Shown in pieces: positions 14,451-22,208 of a DNA stretch of 64,000 nt. A program made the translations under genes and the position numbers. The notes under the pieces are model-generated. The model saw only the letters and a list, made by a program, of their open reading frames with translations. It searched no databases and had not been told where the DNA came from. Location of the stretch: assembly GCF_002162355.1 (NCBI RefSeq), contig NZ_CP021434.1:5185769-5249768 (forward strand). The letters run 5' to 3'. The DNA is from Tumebacillus avium. GTDB lineage: Bacteria; Bacillota; Bacilli; Tumebacillales; Tumebacillaceae. Positions within the stretch are counted from its first letter, which is position 1. Each line of letters starts with the position of its first letter.

Positions 14451-15726
14451 ATGGACGAAACATTAGGACAGCGAATTCGACGATTACGTAAAGAGCGCAA
14501 TCTCTCGCAAACGGAACTTGGAGCTTTTGTTGGGGTGACGATCTCATGGATCAGTACCATCGAACAAGATCGGGCAACGCCATCAGCTGAACTATTGAAT
14601 AAATTTGCAGATGCCCTCAATATTTCTCTCAGAGATCTAATTCAAGATAAAGACAAACATTTGGAATTACAAACCCGGATCAAATTAGTCGAGGTATTGA
14701 TTGAGACAAACCGTCCGGATGAAGCAGAGGAACTTATAGTAAAAATACAGGCCCAAGAGGTGTTGACCGAACTAGAAAGCATAAAGCTGATCGTATTTCT
14801 TGCTGATTGCAGATATCTACAAGAGCGTTACCAAGATGCTTTGTCAACTCTTATCCCATTAATCACAAATCTCGAGTCTTCCAATTTCCACGATGCCTAT
14901 GTGTTGGCTTGGATACGAAACAAAATCGGAAACAACTACACCGAACTACAAGAAACAGAAAATGCCCTCTACAGCTACAAACGCGCCTATGATTATATAA
15001 ACCGGTTCATTGAATTCGATCATCTTGCTGCGTATATCTCCTATAACGTAGGTCTAACGTTACGCCGAAAAGGTTTTATCCGTGAATCGCTCTCCTATAT
15101 CGAAAAAGCCGGAGAGTATTATGAGAAAACGAATGACATAAGAAAACTGGCAGATGCATTATTTGTATTAGGTATCGCCCACAAAAACACGAACGACTTT
15201 CTCAAAGCTTCTGAGTACTTTGATCAAGCCAAGACCTTGTACCAAACACTCAACAATACTTCCTTGTTCAGCCGTGTCCAGGTAACTGTTGCCTCATCCA
15301 TTACGTACAAAGAGAATCCCGAACAAGCGATCCAAGACCTGCTTCGATGTGCCGACCAATTCGAAAAGGATCGCTATCCAGCGGGAGTTGTATTTGTTTA
15401 CGCCAAAATCGCTGAGATACTCTTTGTATCAGTACGTCAGCAAAGCCTACGAACTGGTGACCTCTAATAGTCTGGCACCTACACTTGAAGTCGGGGAGTT
15501 TTATGCAGTCTACGCAAAATACTTTTTTACGATTCAGAACTTTGTTCAAGCACATGATTTCGCTATAAAATCTTCTAACATCTTTGATATAATAGGATTT
15601 GTAAGAGACCAAGCTGCAGCTCTCCAAATTGCGGTCAACTCGTGTCGTGCAATGGGGAACTTAGATGAAGCTCTTGACCTCCAAACCAAACGGAGTGAGC
15701 TTTTTGAATCTCTAGCAAAGGTGTGA
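14451..15726 (+). pseudogene. Second RRNPP-type HTH/TPR receptor, frameshifted
   Basis: The N-terminal HTH (LGQRIRRLRKERNLSQTELG, then WISTIEQDRATPS) and the TPR region are paralogous to 2608-3891. The first frame stops at 15467. The rest (SLYQYVSKAYELV through SELFESLAKV) continues in the next frame to a stop at 15726. Against the paralogue about eight residues plus one base are missing after AKIA, so a deletion of about 25 bp near 15420 both shortens and shifts the frame. A truncated protein of about 338 residues may still be made. The partner peptide gene directly downstream is intact. ATG 14451 has GGTGA seven bases before it. Confidence 0.8.
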
Positions 15727-15733
15727 AGATATA

Positions 15734-15865
15734 ATGAAAAAGATTTTTGCAATTCTTGCGTTTTGTGGAATGATCGCTCTCGTAAGTGAGTTTGTCTCTC
15801 CTACATATTTAGCAGCTGATTTAGACCCAAAACCGCACAGCATCGTTAGTTCTACAACATTTTAA
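15734..15865 (+). CDS. Second secreted signalling propeptide (43 aa)
   Basis: ATG at 15734 follows the receptor stop by seven bases, with AGGTGTGA upstream. The product is exactly 43 residues like its paralogue. It has MKKIFAILAF, a hydrophobic core, a likely cleavage region near TYLAA, and a tail DLDPKPHSIVSSTTF. The shared D-x-x-P-x-P-H-[AS]-I block with the first peptide, against otherwise different tails, marks the probable signal core; the differing residues would give specificity. It ends 14 bp before a terminator. Being intact beside a damaged receptor, it may now be an orphan signal or act on the paralogous receptor. Confidence 0.75.
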   Translation: MKKIFAILAFCGMIALVSEFVSPTYLAADLDPKPHSIVSSTTF

Positions 15866-15879
15866 TTATGTAATTTCAC

Positions 15880-15903
15880 TGCACCCTCGCGGTGCATTTT
15901 TGC
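15880..15903 (+). terminator. Terminator of the second receptor-peptide unit
   Basis: TGCACC (15880-15885) pairs with GGTGCA (15891-15896), followed by TTTTTG. Confidence 0.8.
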
Positions 15904-15968
15904 TTATTAAATGAAGTTGTAGAGTCCAAACAAGAACATGTACATAAACAAAGTTCGGAGGAACAACC

Positions 15969-16625
15969 ATGTACGAAAACAAAATTTATATTGCACCAAA
16001 TTACACACTGGATGAGTGTAAACAGCTATTTTTCAACTTGACAGTGAGCAGTGATAATGACACGTGGGAAGAGGCATTGGAAATCTTTAGCGATAGAATG
16101 GACGCTCGATTTTTTGACGCTATTCAACTCCTACTAGAACAATGCCACAGAAAAGGACAACAATGGCAACATAATCTAAGTTTTAGTATTATGGCTTTAA
16201 ATTGTCTTCTAATCGAAACACTTCAACAATTTTACGAAGGGCTTGAGTCTACACCTTCTCGAAGAAATCAAGACGCATTTAGAAAATTCCTACGTCGAAG
16301 TGTGCATTTTAATTTTCCAAGAGCAATTGCGGACCAATTTTACGGAAAAATAAGATGCGGGATTCTACATCAAGCCGAAACAAAGGATAATGTTGCCTTG
16401 TCTTTCACTAATTTTGGTCCAATGGTTGAATATACGGAACATGGATGGTTAGTTTTCAATGTAAATTATGTGACCGAAGCTCTGATAAAAGAGTACGTTG
16501 ACTACTGCAATAGACTACGATTATCCAGCGAAACAGAGCTCCGGCAAAACTTTATTAATAAAATGATATACATCACTACAAAAGCCAACTCCCAAAATGC
16601 TCAAGTTTTTCCAAGAAGACCGTAG
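15969..16625 (+). CDS. HEPN-like protein of unknown role
   Basis: The 218-residue protein is all-helical and soluble. Near residue 133 it has IRCGILHQAET, which fits the R-x4-H motif of HEPN domains, many of which are RNases in toxin-antitoxin or defence systems. Upstream helices (NLSFSIMALNCLLIETLQQF, then FRKFLRRSVHF) fit a compact helical bundle. The R-x4-H motif is short and can occur by chance, so the family call is tentative. GGAGG precedes the ATG. It lies between the second peptide module and selC, and has no obvious antitoxin partner next to it. Confidence 0.6.
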   Translation: MYENKIYIAPNYTLDECKQLFFNLTVSSDNDTWEEALEIFSDRMDARFFDAIQLLLEQCHRKGQQWQHNLSFSIMALNCLLIETLQQFYEGLESTPSRRNQDAFRKFLRRSVHFNFPRAIADQFYGKIRCGILHQAETKDNVALSFTNFGPMVEYTEHGWLVFNVNYVTEALIKEYVDYCNRLRLSSETELRQNFINKMIYITTKANSQNAQVFPRRP

Positions 16626-16678
16626 TTAAACATCGCAAAGACCAATCAATTACAATAACCTTTAGTCCTTGAAAACAA

Positions 16679-16702
16679 AAAAACCAACCAAAAAGGTTGG
16701 TG
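16679..16702 (-). terminator. Terminator of the small-peptide gene
   Basis: CCAACC and GGTTGG with a 5-base loop; the minus strand continues into TTTTTTTG. Confidence 0.75.
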
Positions 16703-16735
16703 TTGTTAATGATTCGGTTGCCTTGCCTTGAGTAC

Positions 16736-16816
16736 CTACACTAACTGGCGCGCCTTTGCATTCTCTCCACCAAGAATCAAGACAACCGTTGCAACAAGAA
16801 TGGTAGTTTTTTTCAT
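16736..16816 (-). CDS. Orphan Phr-like secreted peptide (26 aa)
   Basis: ATG at 16816 follows GGGGGG by about eight bases. The product reads MKKTTILVATVVLILGG, then ENAKARQLV. The basic start, hydrophobic core and AKA near the end look like a minimal export signal. The last five residues, ARQLV, match the style of Phr pentapeptides (small or polar residue, then Arg). It is shorter than usual Phr precursors, though the frame is open upstream to 16945. A strong terminator follows. No Rap-like receptor is adjacent. The call is inference from layout. Confidence 0.45.
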   Translation of the reverse strand: MKKTTILVATVVLILGGENAKARQLV

Positions 16817-16948
16817 AAAGAATCCCCCCGATTTCGTTTTCTTCTTACCGATTTTCTCTGATGCACGTTTCTCTGCGATGTCAACAGATAATAGTGCGGA
16901 AAATGTGGCAAGAGCGAGGTCTTCAGCTACCAGAAGAAAAATCATATA

Positions 16949-16978
16949 GGAGAGAGTCGGTACTGACCCGACTCCAGT
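16949..16978. other. Hairpin between selC and the small peptide
   Basis: GGAGTCGG and CCGACTC with flanking CTCC pairs form a stable stem. On the minus strand no T run follows directly, so it is more likely a processing or leader structure than a terminator. Confidence 0.35.
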
Positions 16979-17044
16979 TAAGGTCTTATCTAATCATAGC
17001 CCCGCGGTATAAGTCATGTGGCTAATCACTACTATTAATCCATT

Positions 17045-17141
17045 TGGCGGAAGCACGTGGGAATCGAACCCACCCAGCCGGGTCCACCGGCCGCACATGG
17101 TTTTGAAGACCAGGAGAGACACCAGTACTCCATCTGCTTCC
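17045..17141 (-). tRNA. selC: Selenocysteine tRNA (anticodon UCA)
   Basis: The 97-nt gene begins GGAAGCAG at 17141 and ends TGCTTCCGCCA at 17045, with CCA encoded. It has the long acceptor arm, an anticodon loop CTTCAAA giving UCA, and a long extra arm (GTGCGGCCGGTGGACCCGGC), all features of bacterial tRNA-Sec. A T-arm with GGTTCGATTCC follows. It decodes UGA at selenoprotein messages together with SelA, SelB and SelD, none of which is in this window. The gene lies exactly where AT-rich island sequence gives way to GC-rich core sequence, with its 3' end toward the island. Confidence 0.93.
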
Positions 17142-17157
17142 ATGTGAGAATAGAATC

Positions 17158-17185
17158 ATTATAACCTATGAAGGGACAAGTTCAA
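17158..17185 (-). promoter_or_regulatory. Promoter of selC
   Basis: TTGAAC (17185-17180) and TATAAT (17163-17158) are 16 bases apart, and the -10 box lies 16 bases before the tRNA. Confidence 0.65.
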
Positions 17186-17263
17186 ACCCCTTTTTTGCTG
17201 GAATGTTTTACAAACGAGAGGAGTGAAGGGACACCCCTCCCGACCATTCCATCAACCAATAAA

Positions 17264-17725
17264 CTACGCCTCTTCACCCGGCCACGTAACTTGCGGCTCG
17301 ACGATCTTCCCGTCTTTCAGCGTGTACTGTCCCAAGCTACCTTGCTTCGCCTGAATCACGATGTAATGCAGCTCTTCCTCCGAGTTATTCCGCCACGCTC
17401 TTACACCTTCAGTCCCTACTCGGATCGCAGTGCCTTCGCGTACATCAATCACTTCGCCGTCGATCAAAAACTGGCCGACGCCTTTCGTGAAGATATAAAG
17501 CTCTTCATTCTCAATATGCTTGTGCGAATACGGAACCCCTGTCCCCGGGAACAGCTTCCCAAAACTCACTTCCATCCCGGTCAGGCCGAGCAGGTCATTC
17601 AAAAACAGCTTCCCCGGAAACTTATAAGGGCCGACTTCGAACTTGTATTTTCCCAGATCTTCAAACGGTCCGGCATCGACCAGCGTATAGTTGGTGCCTT
17701 TTTTCGCTTCCAATTCATTGGACAT
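17264..17725 (-). CDS. Cupin-domain protein
   Basis: The 153-residue protein has a central cupin motif (HKHIENEELYIFTKGVGQFL, then IDGE) at about residues 68-92 and a second strand pair with GTAIRVGTEG. Cupins of this form are small metal-binding beta barrels; the substrate cannot be told. ATG 17725 is chosen because AAGGAGCG lies eight bases upstream. It is followed on the minus strand by selC and sits 79 bp after the EamA exporter. Confidence 0.8.
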   Translation of the reverse strand: MSNELEAKKGTNYTLVDAGPFEDLGKYKFEVGPYKFPGKLFLNDLLGLTGMEVSFGKLFPGTGVPYSHKHIENEELYIFTKGVGQFLIDGEVIDVREGTAIRVGTEGVRAWRNNSEEELHYIVIQAKQGSLGQYTLKDGKIVEPQVTWPGEEA

Positions 17726-17803
17726 CTGCGAAACGCTCCTTCGTGAAACGAGAATGTTGGAACCAGCAACAGAATAGCACACTCACAATCCCGCATCTGT
17801 AAC

Positions 17804-18721
17804 TCAGCTAACGAAACTCCGATCCTTCCCTCGCATCTCCTGCAACAGCTTCTTCCAATCCACCCAGTTCACAATCGCCACCGCCACCAGCACGACCACT
17901 CCGCCCAACGCCGACAGCACCGTAAACGCTTCACCCATCCACAGCGCACCAACCACCATCGCCACCACCGGCGAAATATAGCTCCACGTCGAAGCCATCA
18001 GCGGATTGGTTTTCGCGGTCAACAGATAATATAACCCCCAGCCCAAAATCGACCCGACGAAAATCAAAAACACCAGCGACCCAAACGCACCCCACGGGTC
18101 GGTCACTTCCGCGAACGACTCGCCGCGCACCGCCGAAGCGATCAACAGCCCCACGCTGCCAAACAGCATCTGAAACCCGTTCGCCACCCACGGCGACACG
18201 CCTGCCGCAAACAGCTTCCGCGTCTCAAGCGCTCCCCAGGCGCTAAACACCTGCGCCAAACCTGCGATCACCACCGCAAACAAAAAGATCCCGCTCGCCT
18301 CCACCGTGCCTTTGCCCACGATCAGATACACGCCGAGCAGCCCCAGCAACAGACCGGTCACTTGCGTCACGTGCAGCTTTTGCCGCGTTTGCAGCGCGCC
18401 GAGCAGACACACCAGCACCGGCGTCCCTGCATTCAGCAGCGCAGCCAGATTGGACGGGATGTACTGCTCCGCCCAATACATCACGCCAAAAAAGATGGTG
18501 GTCGTGCACAGCCCGATCTTGAACATCTGCCGATACACCTTCCACTGACGGGGAAACTCAAACTTCCGCCACGCCAAAAAGCCCAGCAACAGCACCCCTG
18601 CTCCGCCAAACCGAATCCCTGCAAACAACAAAGGCGGCCCGCCGGCGACAATCCCCAATTTGATCGCTAAAAACGTCGTGCCAAAGATCAAACAGATTAG
18701 GACATAGCAGAATACATACAT
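17804..18721 (-). CDS. EamA-family (DMT) exporter
   Basis: The 305-residue integral membrane protein has about ten hydrophobic segments in two EamA halves (residues 5-135 and 150-285). The first half starts CLIFGTTFLAIKLG and has the family PSNLAALLNAGTPV motif. EamA/RhaT transporters export amino acids, nucleotide precursors or other metabolites. It is divergent from a MocR-type regulator 111 bp away, a pairing often seen where the regulator controls the exporter; that link is inference. Confidence 0.85.
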   Translation of the reverse strand: MYVFCYVLICLIFGTTFLAIKLGIVAGGPPLLFAGIRFGGAGVLLLGFLAWRKFEFPRQWKVYRQMFKIGLCTTTIFFGVMYWAEQYIPSNLAALLNAGTPVLVCLLGALQTRQKLHVTQVTGLLLGLLGVYLIVGKGTVEASGIFLFAVVIAGLAQVFSAWGALETRKLFAAGVSPWVANGFQMLFGSVGLLIASAVRGESFAEVTDPWGAFGSLVFLIFVGSILGWGLYYLLTAKTNPLMASTWSYISPVVAMVVGALWMGEAFTVLSALGGVVVLVAVAIVNWVDWKKLLQEMRGKDRSFVS

Positions 18722-18832
18722 CCCTCTTCACCCCAAACCGTTATAGTGTGTTATACTTTCACCAAGGAAATTACCACGGAACACACCATAACAGTCAACG
18801 GTGTTTTAGAACACTTCAGGAGGCTTCCCACT

Positions 18833-20383
18833 ATGCAGATCGACCTGCAGCGTCAAACCGGCCTGTCCTATGTCCAACAAATCAAATCAGCCATCGCCGA
18901 GCGCATCCGCTCCGGCTTATTAGCAGAGGGCAGCACCCTGCCGTCCGTCCGCAAACTCTCCAAACAGCTCTCCGTCAGCCTGATGACGGTCGTCCAAGCG
19001 TACGACGAGCTCGAAAAAAGCGGCTTGATCGAACGCATCCAAGGCAAAGGCACCTTTGTAAAAACCCAACTCGGCCAGCTATCAGAAAATCCGGCAGACG
19101 ACTCCCCCACCCGACCCAAGAAACAAACCACCAACTCTTCCCCTCAGCTCAAAAACGACACTAGCTACCAATGGCAGCTCGCCGTCACGGACTACCTGCC
19201 CCGCGCCCAAGTCTGGAACTTTGACCCGCAAGGCCCGTTCCCCGGCGGCATCAACCTGTCGACAGCGATCATCGACCCGGACCTGCTGCCCCATGCCGAG
19301 CTCAACAAGGAGCTGGAAAAAGCGCTTCGTGAGTCGCCCCATCTCTTGACGCGCTACGGCCCGATCGAAGGAGATCACGAGCTCCGCGAAGAGATGGCCA
19401 GCTACCACCGGGAGCGCGGCATGAACGTCACCGCTGAAGACGTGCTGATCACCAGCGGCGCCCAGCAAGGCATCGACCTCGTCGCACGCTGTTTCGTGGG
19501 CCGTGGCGACGTCGTCATCGTCGAAGCCCCGACCTATCCGTCGGCACTCGATGTCTTTCGCGGACGCGGTGCTACGATCATCCCCGTTCCGGTCGACGGG
19601 GATGGGATGCGGCTCGACATCCTGACCGCCTTGTGTGACGCGCATCCGCCGAAGCTCATCTACACCGTCCCGACCTATCACAACCCGACCGGCACGGTGA
19701 TGAGCCTGCGCCGTCGCCAACAGTTGCTGGAGATCGCGGAGAGCTACCACTGCCTGATCATCGAGGACAACCCGTGGGGGGACCTGACGTTTGAAAATTC
19801 GCCTCCGCCCCCGTCCCTGATGCAGCTCGAAGCGGACGGCCATGTCATCCACCTGAGCGGTTTCAGCAAAACGATCGGCCCTGGCTGCCGCATCGCCTGC
19901 CTGCTCGCCAAAGGCACCGTCCTCAAACGGCTCGTCGGCGCGAAATCGACGGTGGACTTAGGTTCGCCCCTGCTGACCCAGCGAGCCGTCTTGGCCTACC
20001 TTCGCTCCAAGCACGCCAAGACGTTCCAGAAGAAACTCTCGCAAGCCCTGCTCCCGAAGCTTGATGCCGTGCTCGCCACGCTGCAGGAATACGCTCCGCC
20101 GGGCGTGCGCTGGACGGTGCCGCTTGGCGGGGTCAACATCTGGATCACCTTGCCCGAACAGCTCCGTGCCGAAGAACTCCTCGCGGCGTCACGCACCCAA
20201 GGCATCACCTTCCTGCTCGGGTCGGCCTGCTATCCGGGCGAGCCGGAGTTTAACCACCTGCGCATCTCTTTTGCCAACGCAAAAAAAGAGGAGCTGCATC
20301 GCGCCGTGCGTACACTGTGCGAGACGATCTCCTCTTTGCTGCAACAGCCCCGCGGCAACCGGGGGCAGGAACCTGTACTGTAA
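18833..20383 (+). CDS. MocR/PdxR-type GntR-aminotransferase regulator
   Basis: The 516-residue protein has an N-terminal winged helix (residues about 8-75, IRSGLLAEGSTLPSVRKLSK) joined to a fold-type I aminotransferase domain (150-505). The PLP lysine lies in LSGFSKTIGPGCRIA, and YHNPTGTVMS is the expected substrate-site motif. Such proteins use PLP or an amino-acid adduct as effector, and many control vitamin B6 or amino-acid genes. ATG 18833 has AGGAGG nine bases upstream. It is divergent from the EamA gene, and convergent with the MFS gene, ending 14 bp from it. Confidence 0.88.
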   Translation: MQIDLQRQTGLSYVQQIKSAIAERIRSGLLAEGSTLPSVRKLSKQLSVSLMTVVQAYDELEKSGLIERIQGKGTFVKTQLGQLSENPADDSPTRPKKQTTNSSPQLKNDTSYQWQLAVTDYLPRAQVWNFDPQGPFPGGINLSTAIIDPDLLPHAELNKELEKALRESPHLLTRYGPIEGDHELREEMASYHRERGMNVTAEDVLITSGAQQGIDLVARCFVGRGDVVIVEAPTYPSALDVFRGRGATIIPVPVDGDGMRLDILTALCDAHPPKLIYTVPTYHNPTGTVMSLRRRQQLLEIAESYHCLIIEDNPWGDLTFENSPPPPSLMQLEADGHVIHLSGFSKTIGPGCRIACLLAKGTVLKRLVGAKSTVDLGSPLLTQRAVLAYLRSKHAKTFQKKLSQALLPKLDAVLATLQEYAPPGVRWTVPLGGVNIWITLPEQLRAEELLAASRTQGITFLLGSACYPGEPEFNHLRISFANAKKEELHRAVRTLCETISSLLQQPRGNRGQEPVL

Positions 20384-20397
20384 CCCTCGGCTGGGGA

Positions 20398-21606
20398 TTA
20401 TGCCTTCTTCCGTGCCAGCAGCAGATAGCAGAGCACTGCGCCCACTTCGGCCACCGCGATGATCACGCCCATCGGAATCGCCGTCTCGCTGCCGCCGATG
20501 CCGACCAGCGGCGCGACCAGCCCGCCGATGATAAACGTCAGCACCCCAAGCATTGCAGAAGCGGTCCCGGCCGCATTGCCTTGATCTTGCATCGCCAGTG
20601 AAAAACTGGTCGTGTTCACGATCCCGACGCTTGAGACCACAAAGAACAACGGCACCAGCACCGCCCACAGCGCAGCCTGCAGCAGCAAAGCGATCAGCAA
20701 AACCATTCCGCCCAACAACGCCAGCGCCAGTCCGGTGATCAGCAGCCTCGAATCGCTCACCCGTCCGGACAAGCGTCCGGTCACCTGCCCGGCAATGATG
20801 ATCCCGATTCCGTTCATCGCAAAGATCAAGCTAAACGTCTGCGGCGTCACCCCGTAAATATCCTGCAGGACAAAAGGCGACCCGGAAATGTACGCAAACA
20901 TCGCAGCGGTCACCAGCCCCGACGCCAGCGCATACCCCATAAACACGCGGTTCTTCGCCAACTCGCGGAACGTTTTCATCGTGCTCTGAAACCCGCCCGT
21001 CACGCGGCGATCCGGCGACAGCGTCTCCGGCATCCCGAACATCACCAGCGCCAGCATCACCACGCCGATCAGTCCGAGCACGATAAACACGCCTTCCCAG
21101 GACGTGAACCGCATCATCTGCCCGCCAAAGATCGGAGCCAGAATCGGCGCCGCCCCGTTGATCAGCATCAAGAGCGAGAAGAACTTGGTCAGCTCCGTCC
21201 CCGAATACATATCGCGCACTATCGCCCGGGAAATGACGATCCCGGCCGCTCCGGCCACGCCCTGAATGAAGCGCAAGATCACCAGCGCCCAGACCGAAGG
21301 TGCCAGCGCGAAGGCGATCGACGATACTGCATAGACCAAGAGCCCGATCAACAGCGGCATGCGCCGCCCCCGCACGTCGCTGACCGGTCCTGCGACCAAC
21401 TGTCCCAGCGCCAGCCCGAGCAGGCACGCCGTCAAGCTGAGCTGCACCATCGACGCGCTCGTATTCAGATCATCGGCCAATGCCGGCAGCGCAGGCAAAT
21501 ACATATCGAGCGACAACGGCCCAAACGCCGACAGCGAGCCCAAGATCACCGCCATCCAATACCTGCGCGTTCGCGCAGGCGTTGCCACCGTATCCGTACT
21601 GTTCAT
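20398..21606 (-). CDS. Bcr/CflA-family MFS drug exporter
   Basis: The 402-residue membrane protein has 12 predicted helices. Motif A after helix 2 reads GPVSDVRGRRMPLLIG, and the early LSAFGPLSLDMYLPALP is typical of Bcr/CflA drug:H+ antiporters. Known members export bicyclomycin, chloramphenicol or other compounds; the substrate here is unknown. ATG 21606 is preferred, with GGAG nine bases upstream; ATG 21621 is also possible. Confidence 0.87.
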   Translation of the reverse strand: MNSTDTVATPARTRRYWMAVILGSLSAFGPLSLDMYLPALPALADDLNTSASMVQLSLTACLLGLALGQLVAGPVSDVRGRRMPLLIGLLVYAVSSIAFALAPSVWALVILRFIQGVAGAAGIVISRAIVRDMYSGTELTKFFSLLMLINGAAPILAPIFGGQMMRFTSWEGVFIVLGLIGVVMLALVMFGMPETLSPDRRVTGGFQSTMKTFRELAKNRVFMGYALASGLVTAAMFAYISGSPFVLQDIYGVTPQTFSLIFAMNGIGIIIAGQVTGRLSGRVSDSRLLITGLALALLGGMVLLIALLLQAALWAVLVPLFFVVSSVGIVNTTSFSLAMQDQGNAAGTASAMLGVLTFIIGGLVAPLVGIGGSETAIPMGVIIAVAEVGAVLCYLLLARKKA

Positions 21607-21702
21607 CCCCAACAACTCCATCTCCAAAATTACTTGTCGCAACAACTATTCGCTATGATCCACATAAATCCCTTTCTAGCTATTCTACACGATCGACTCC
21701 AA

Positions 21703-21743
21703 AAAAAGAGTTCTCAACCCGCTCGGGTTAAGAACTCTTTTCC
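21703..21743 (-). terminator. Terminator of the MCP-GNAT unit
   Basis: AAAAGAGTTCT and AGAACTCTTTT flank AACCCG/CGGGTT in one long stem with a 3-base loop, and T runs on both strands. Confidence 0.8.
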
Positions 21744-21775
21744 GCCTGCTCACGTACAGCCAACATACATCCAAC

Positions 21776-22201
21776 CTACAGCCACTTCATGTAATGATAA
21801 TGCGTGTGTCCGGCCGGGAAGTCTTCAATCTTGCCAAACACCTCGTAGCCGTGCTTTTTATAGAAGTCCGGAGCTTGGAAAGAGATCGTGTCGAGTTCAA
21901 TCAGACGCGCGCCTTTCTCCCTCGCCTTTTCTTCCATCTCTTGCAAGAGACGGCTGCCGTGCCCTTGCCCGCGCAGCTTTTCGTGGAGCCAGAGGAGCTC
22001 AATTTTTAAGCGCCTCCAGTACATCATGCCGACGAGTCCGCCGACGATCTCGCCCGACTCGTCGCGCAACACCAGCGAGAAATTTTCTTGCGGAGCCTGC
22101 GCGTCTTCCGGCGCTGCATGTTGCTGATTGTAGGCGACCAGATTACGCGCGATCTCGCGGGCTGCCTCTTGATTCCACTCTGCGTCCATGACAAAAGCCA
22201 T
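21776..22201 (-). CDS. GNAT-family N-acetyltransferase
   Basis: The 141-residue protein has the GNAT fold: GEIVGGLVGMMYWRRLKIEL, then the acetyl-CoA loop HEKLRGQGHGSRLL (R/Q-x-x-G-x-G/A), and the C-terminal FYKKHGYEVFGK motif. The acyl acceptor is unknown. ATG 22201 begins 8 bp after the stop of the chemoreceptor, so both are likely co-transcribed. Confidence 0.85.
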   Translation of the reverse strand: MAFVMDAEWNQEAAREIARNLVAYNQQHAAPEDAQAPQENFSLVLRDESGEIVGGLVGMMYWRRLKIELLWLHEKLRGQGHGSRLLQEMEEKAREKGARLIELDTISFQAPDFYKKHGYEVFGKIEDFPAGHTHYHYMKWL

Positions 22202-22208
22202 CACTCGC

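Noticed and set aside
16949..16978. Hairpin left of selC as a SECIS element
   Set aside because: It is not inside or next to a coding region with an in-frame TGA and lacks the expected apical-loop features.
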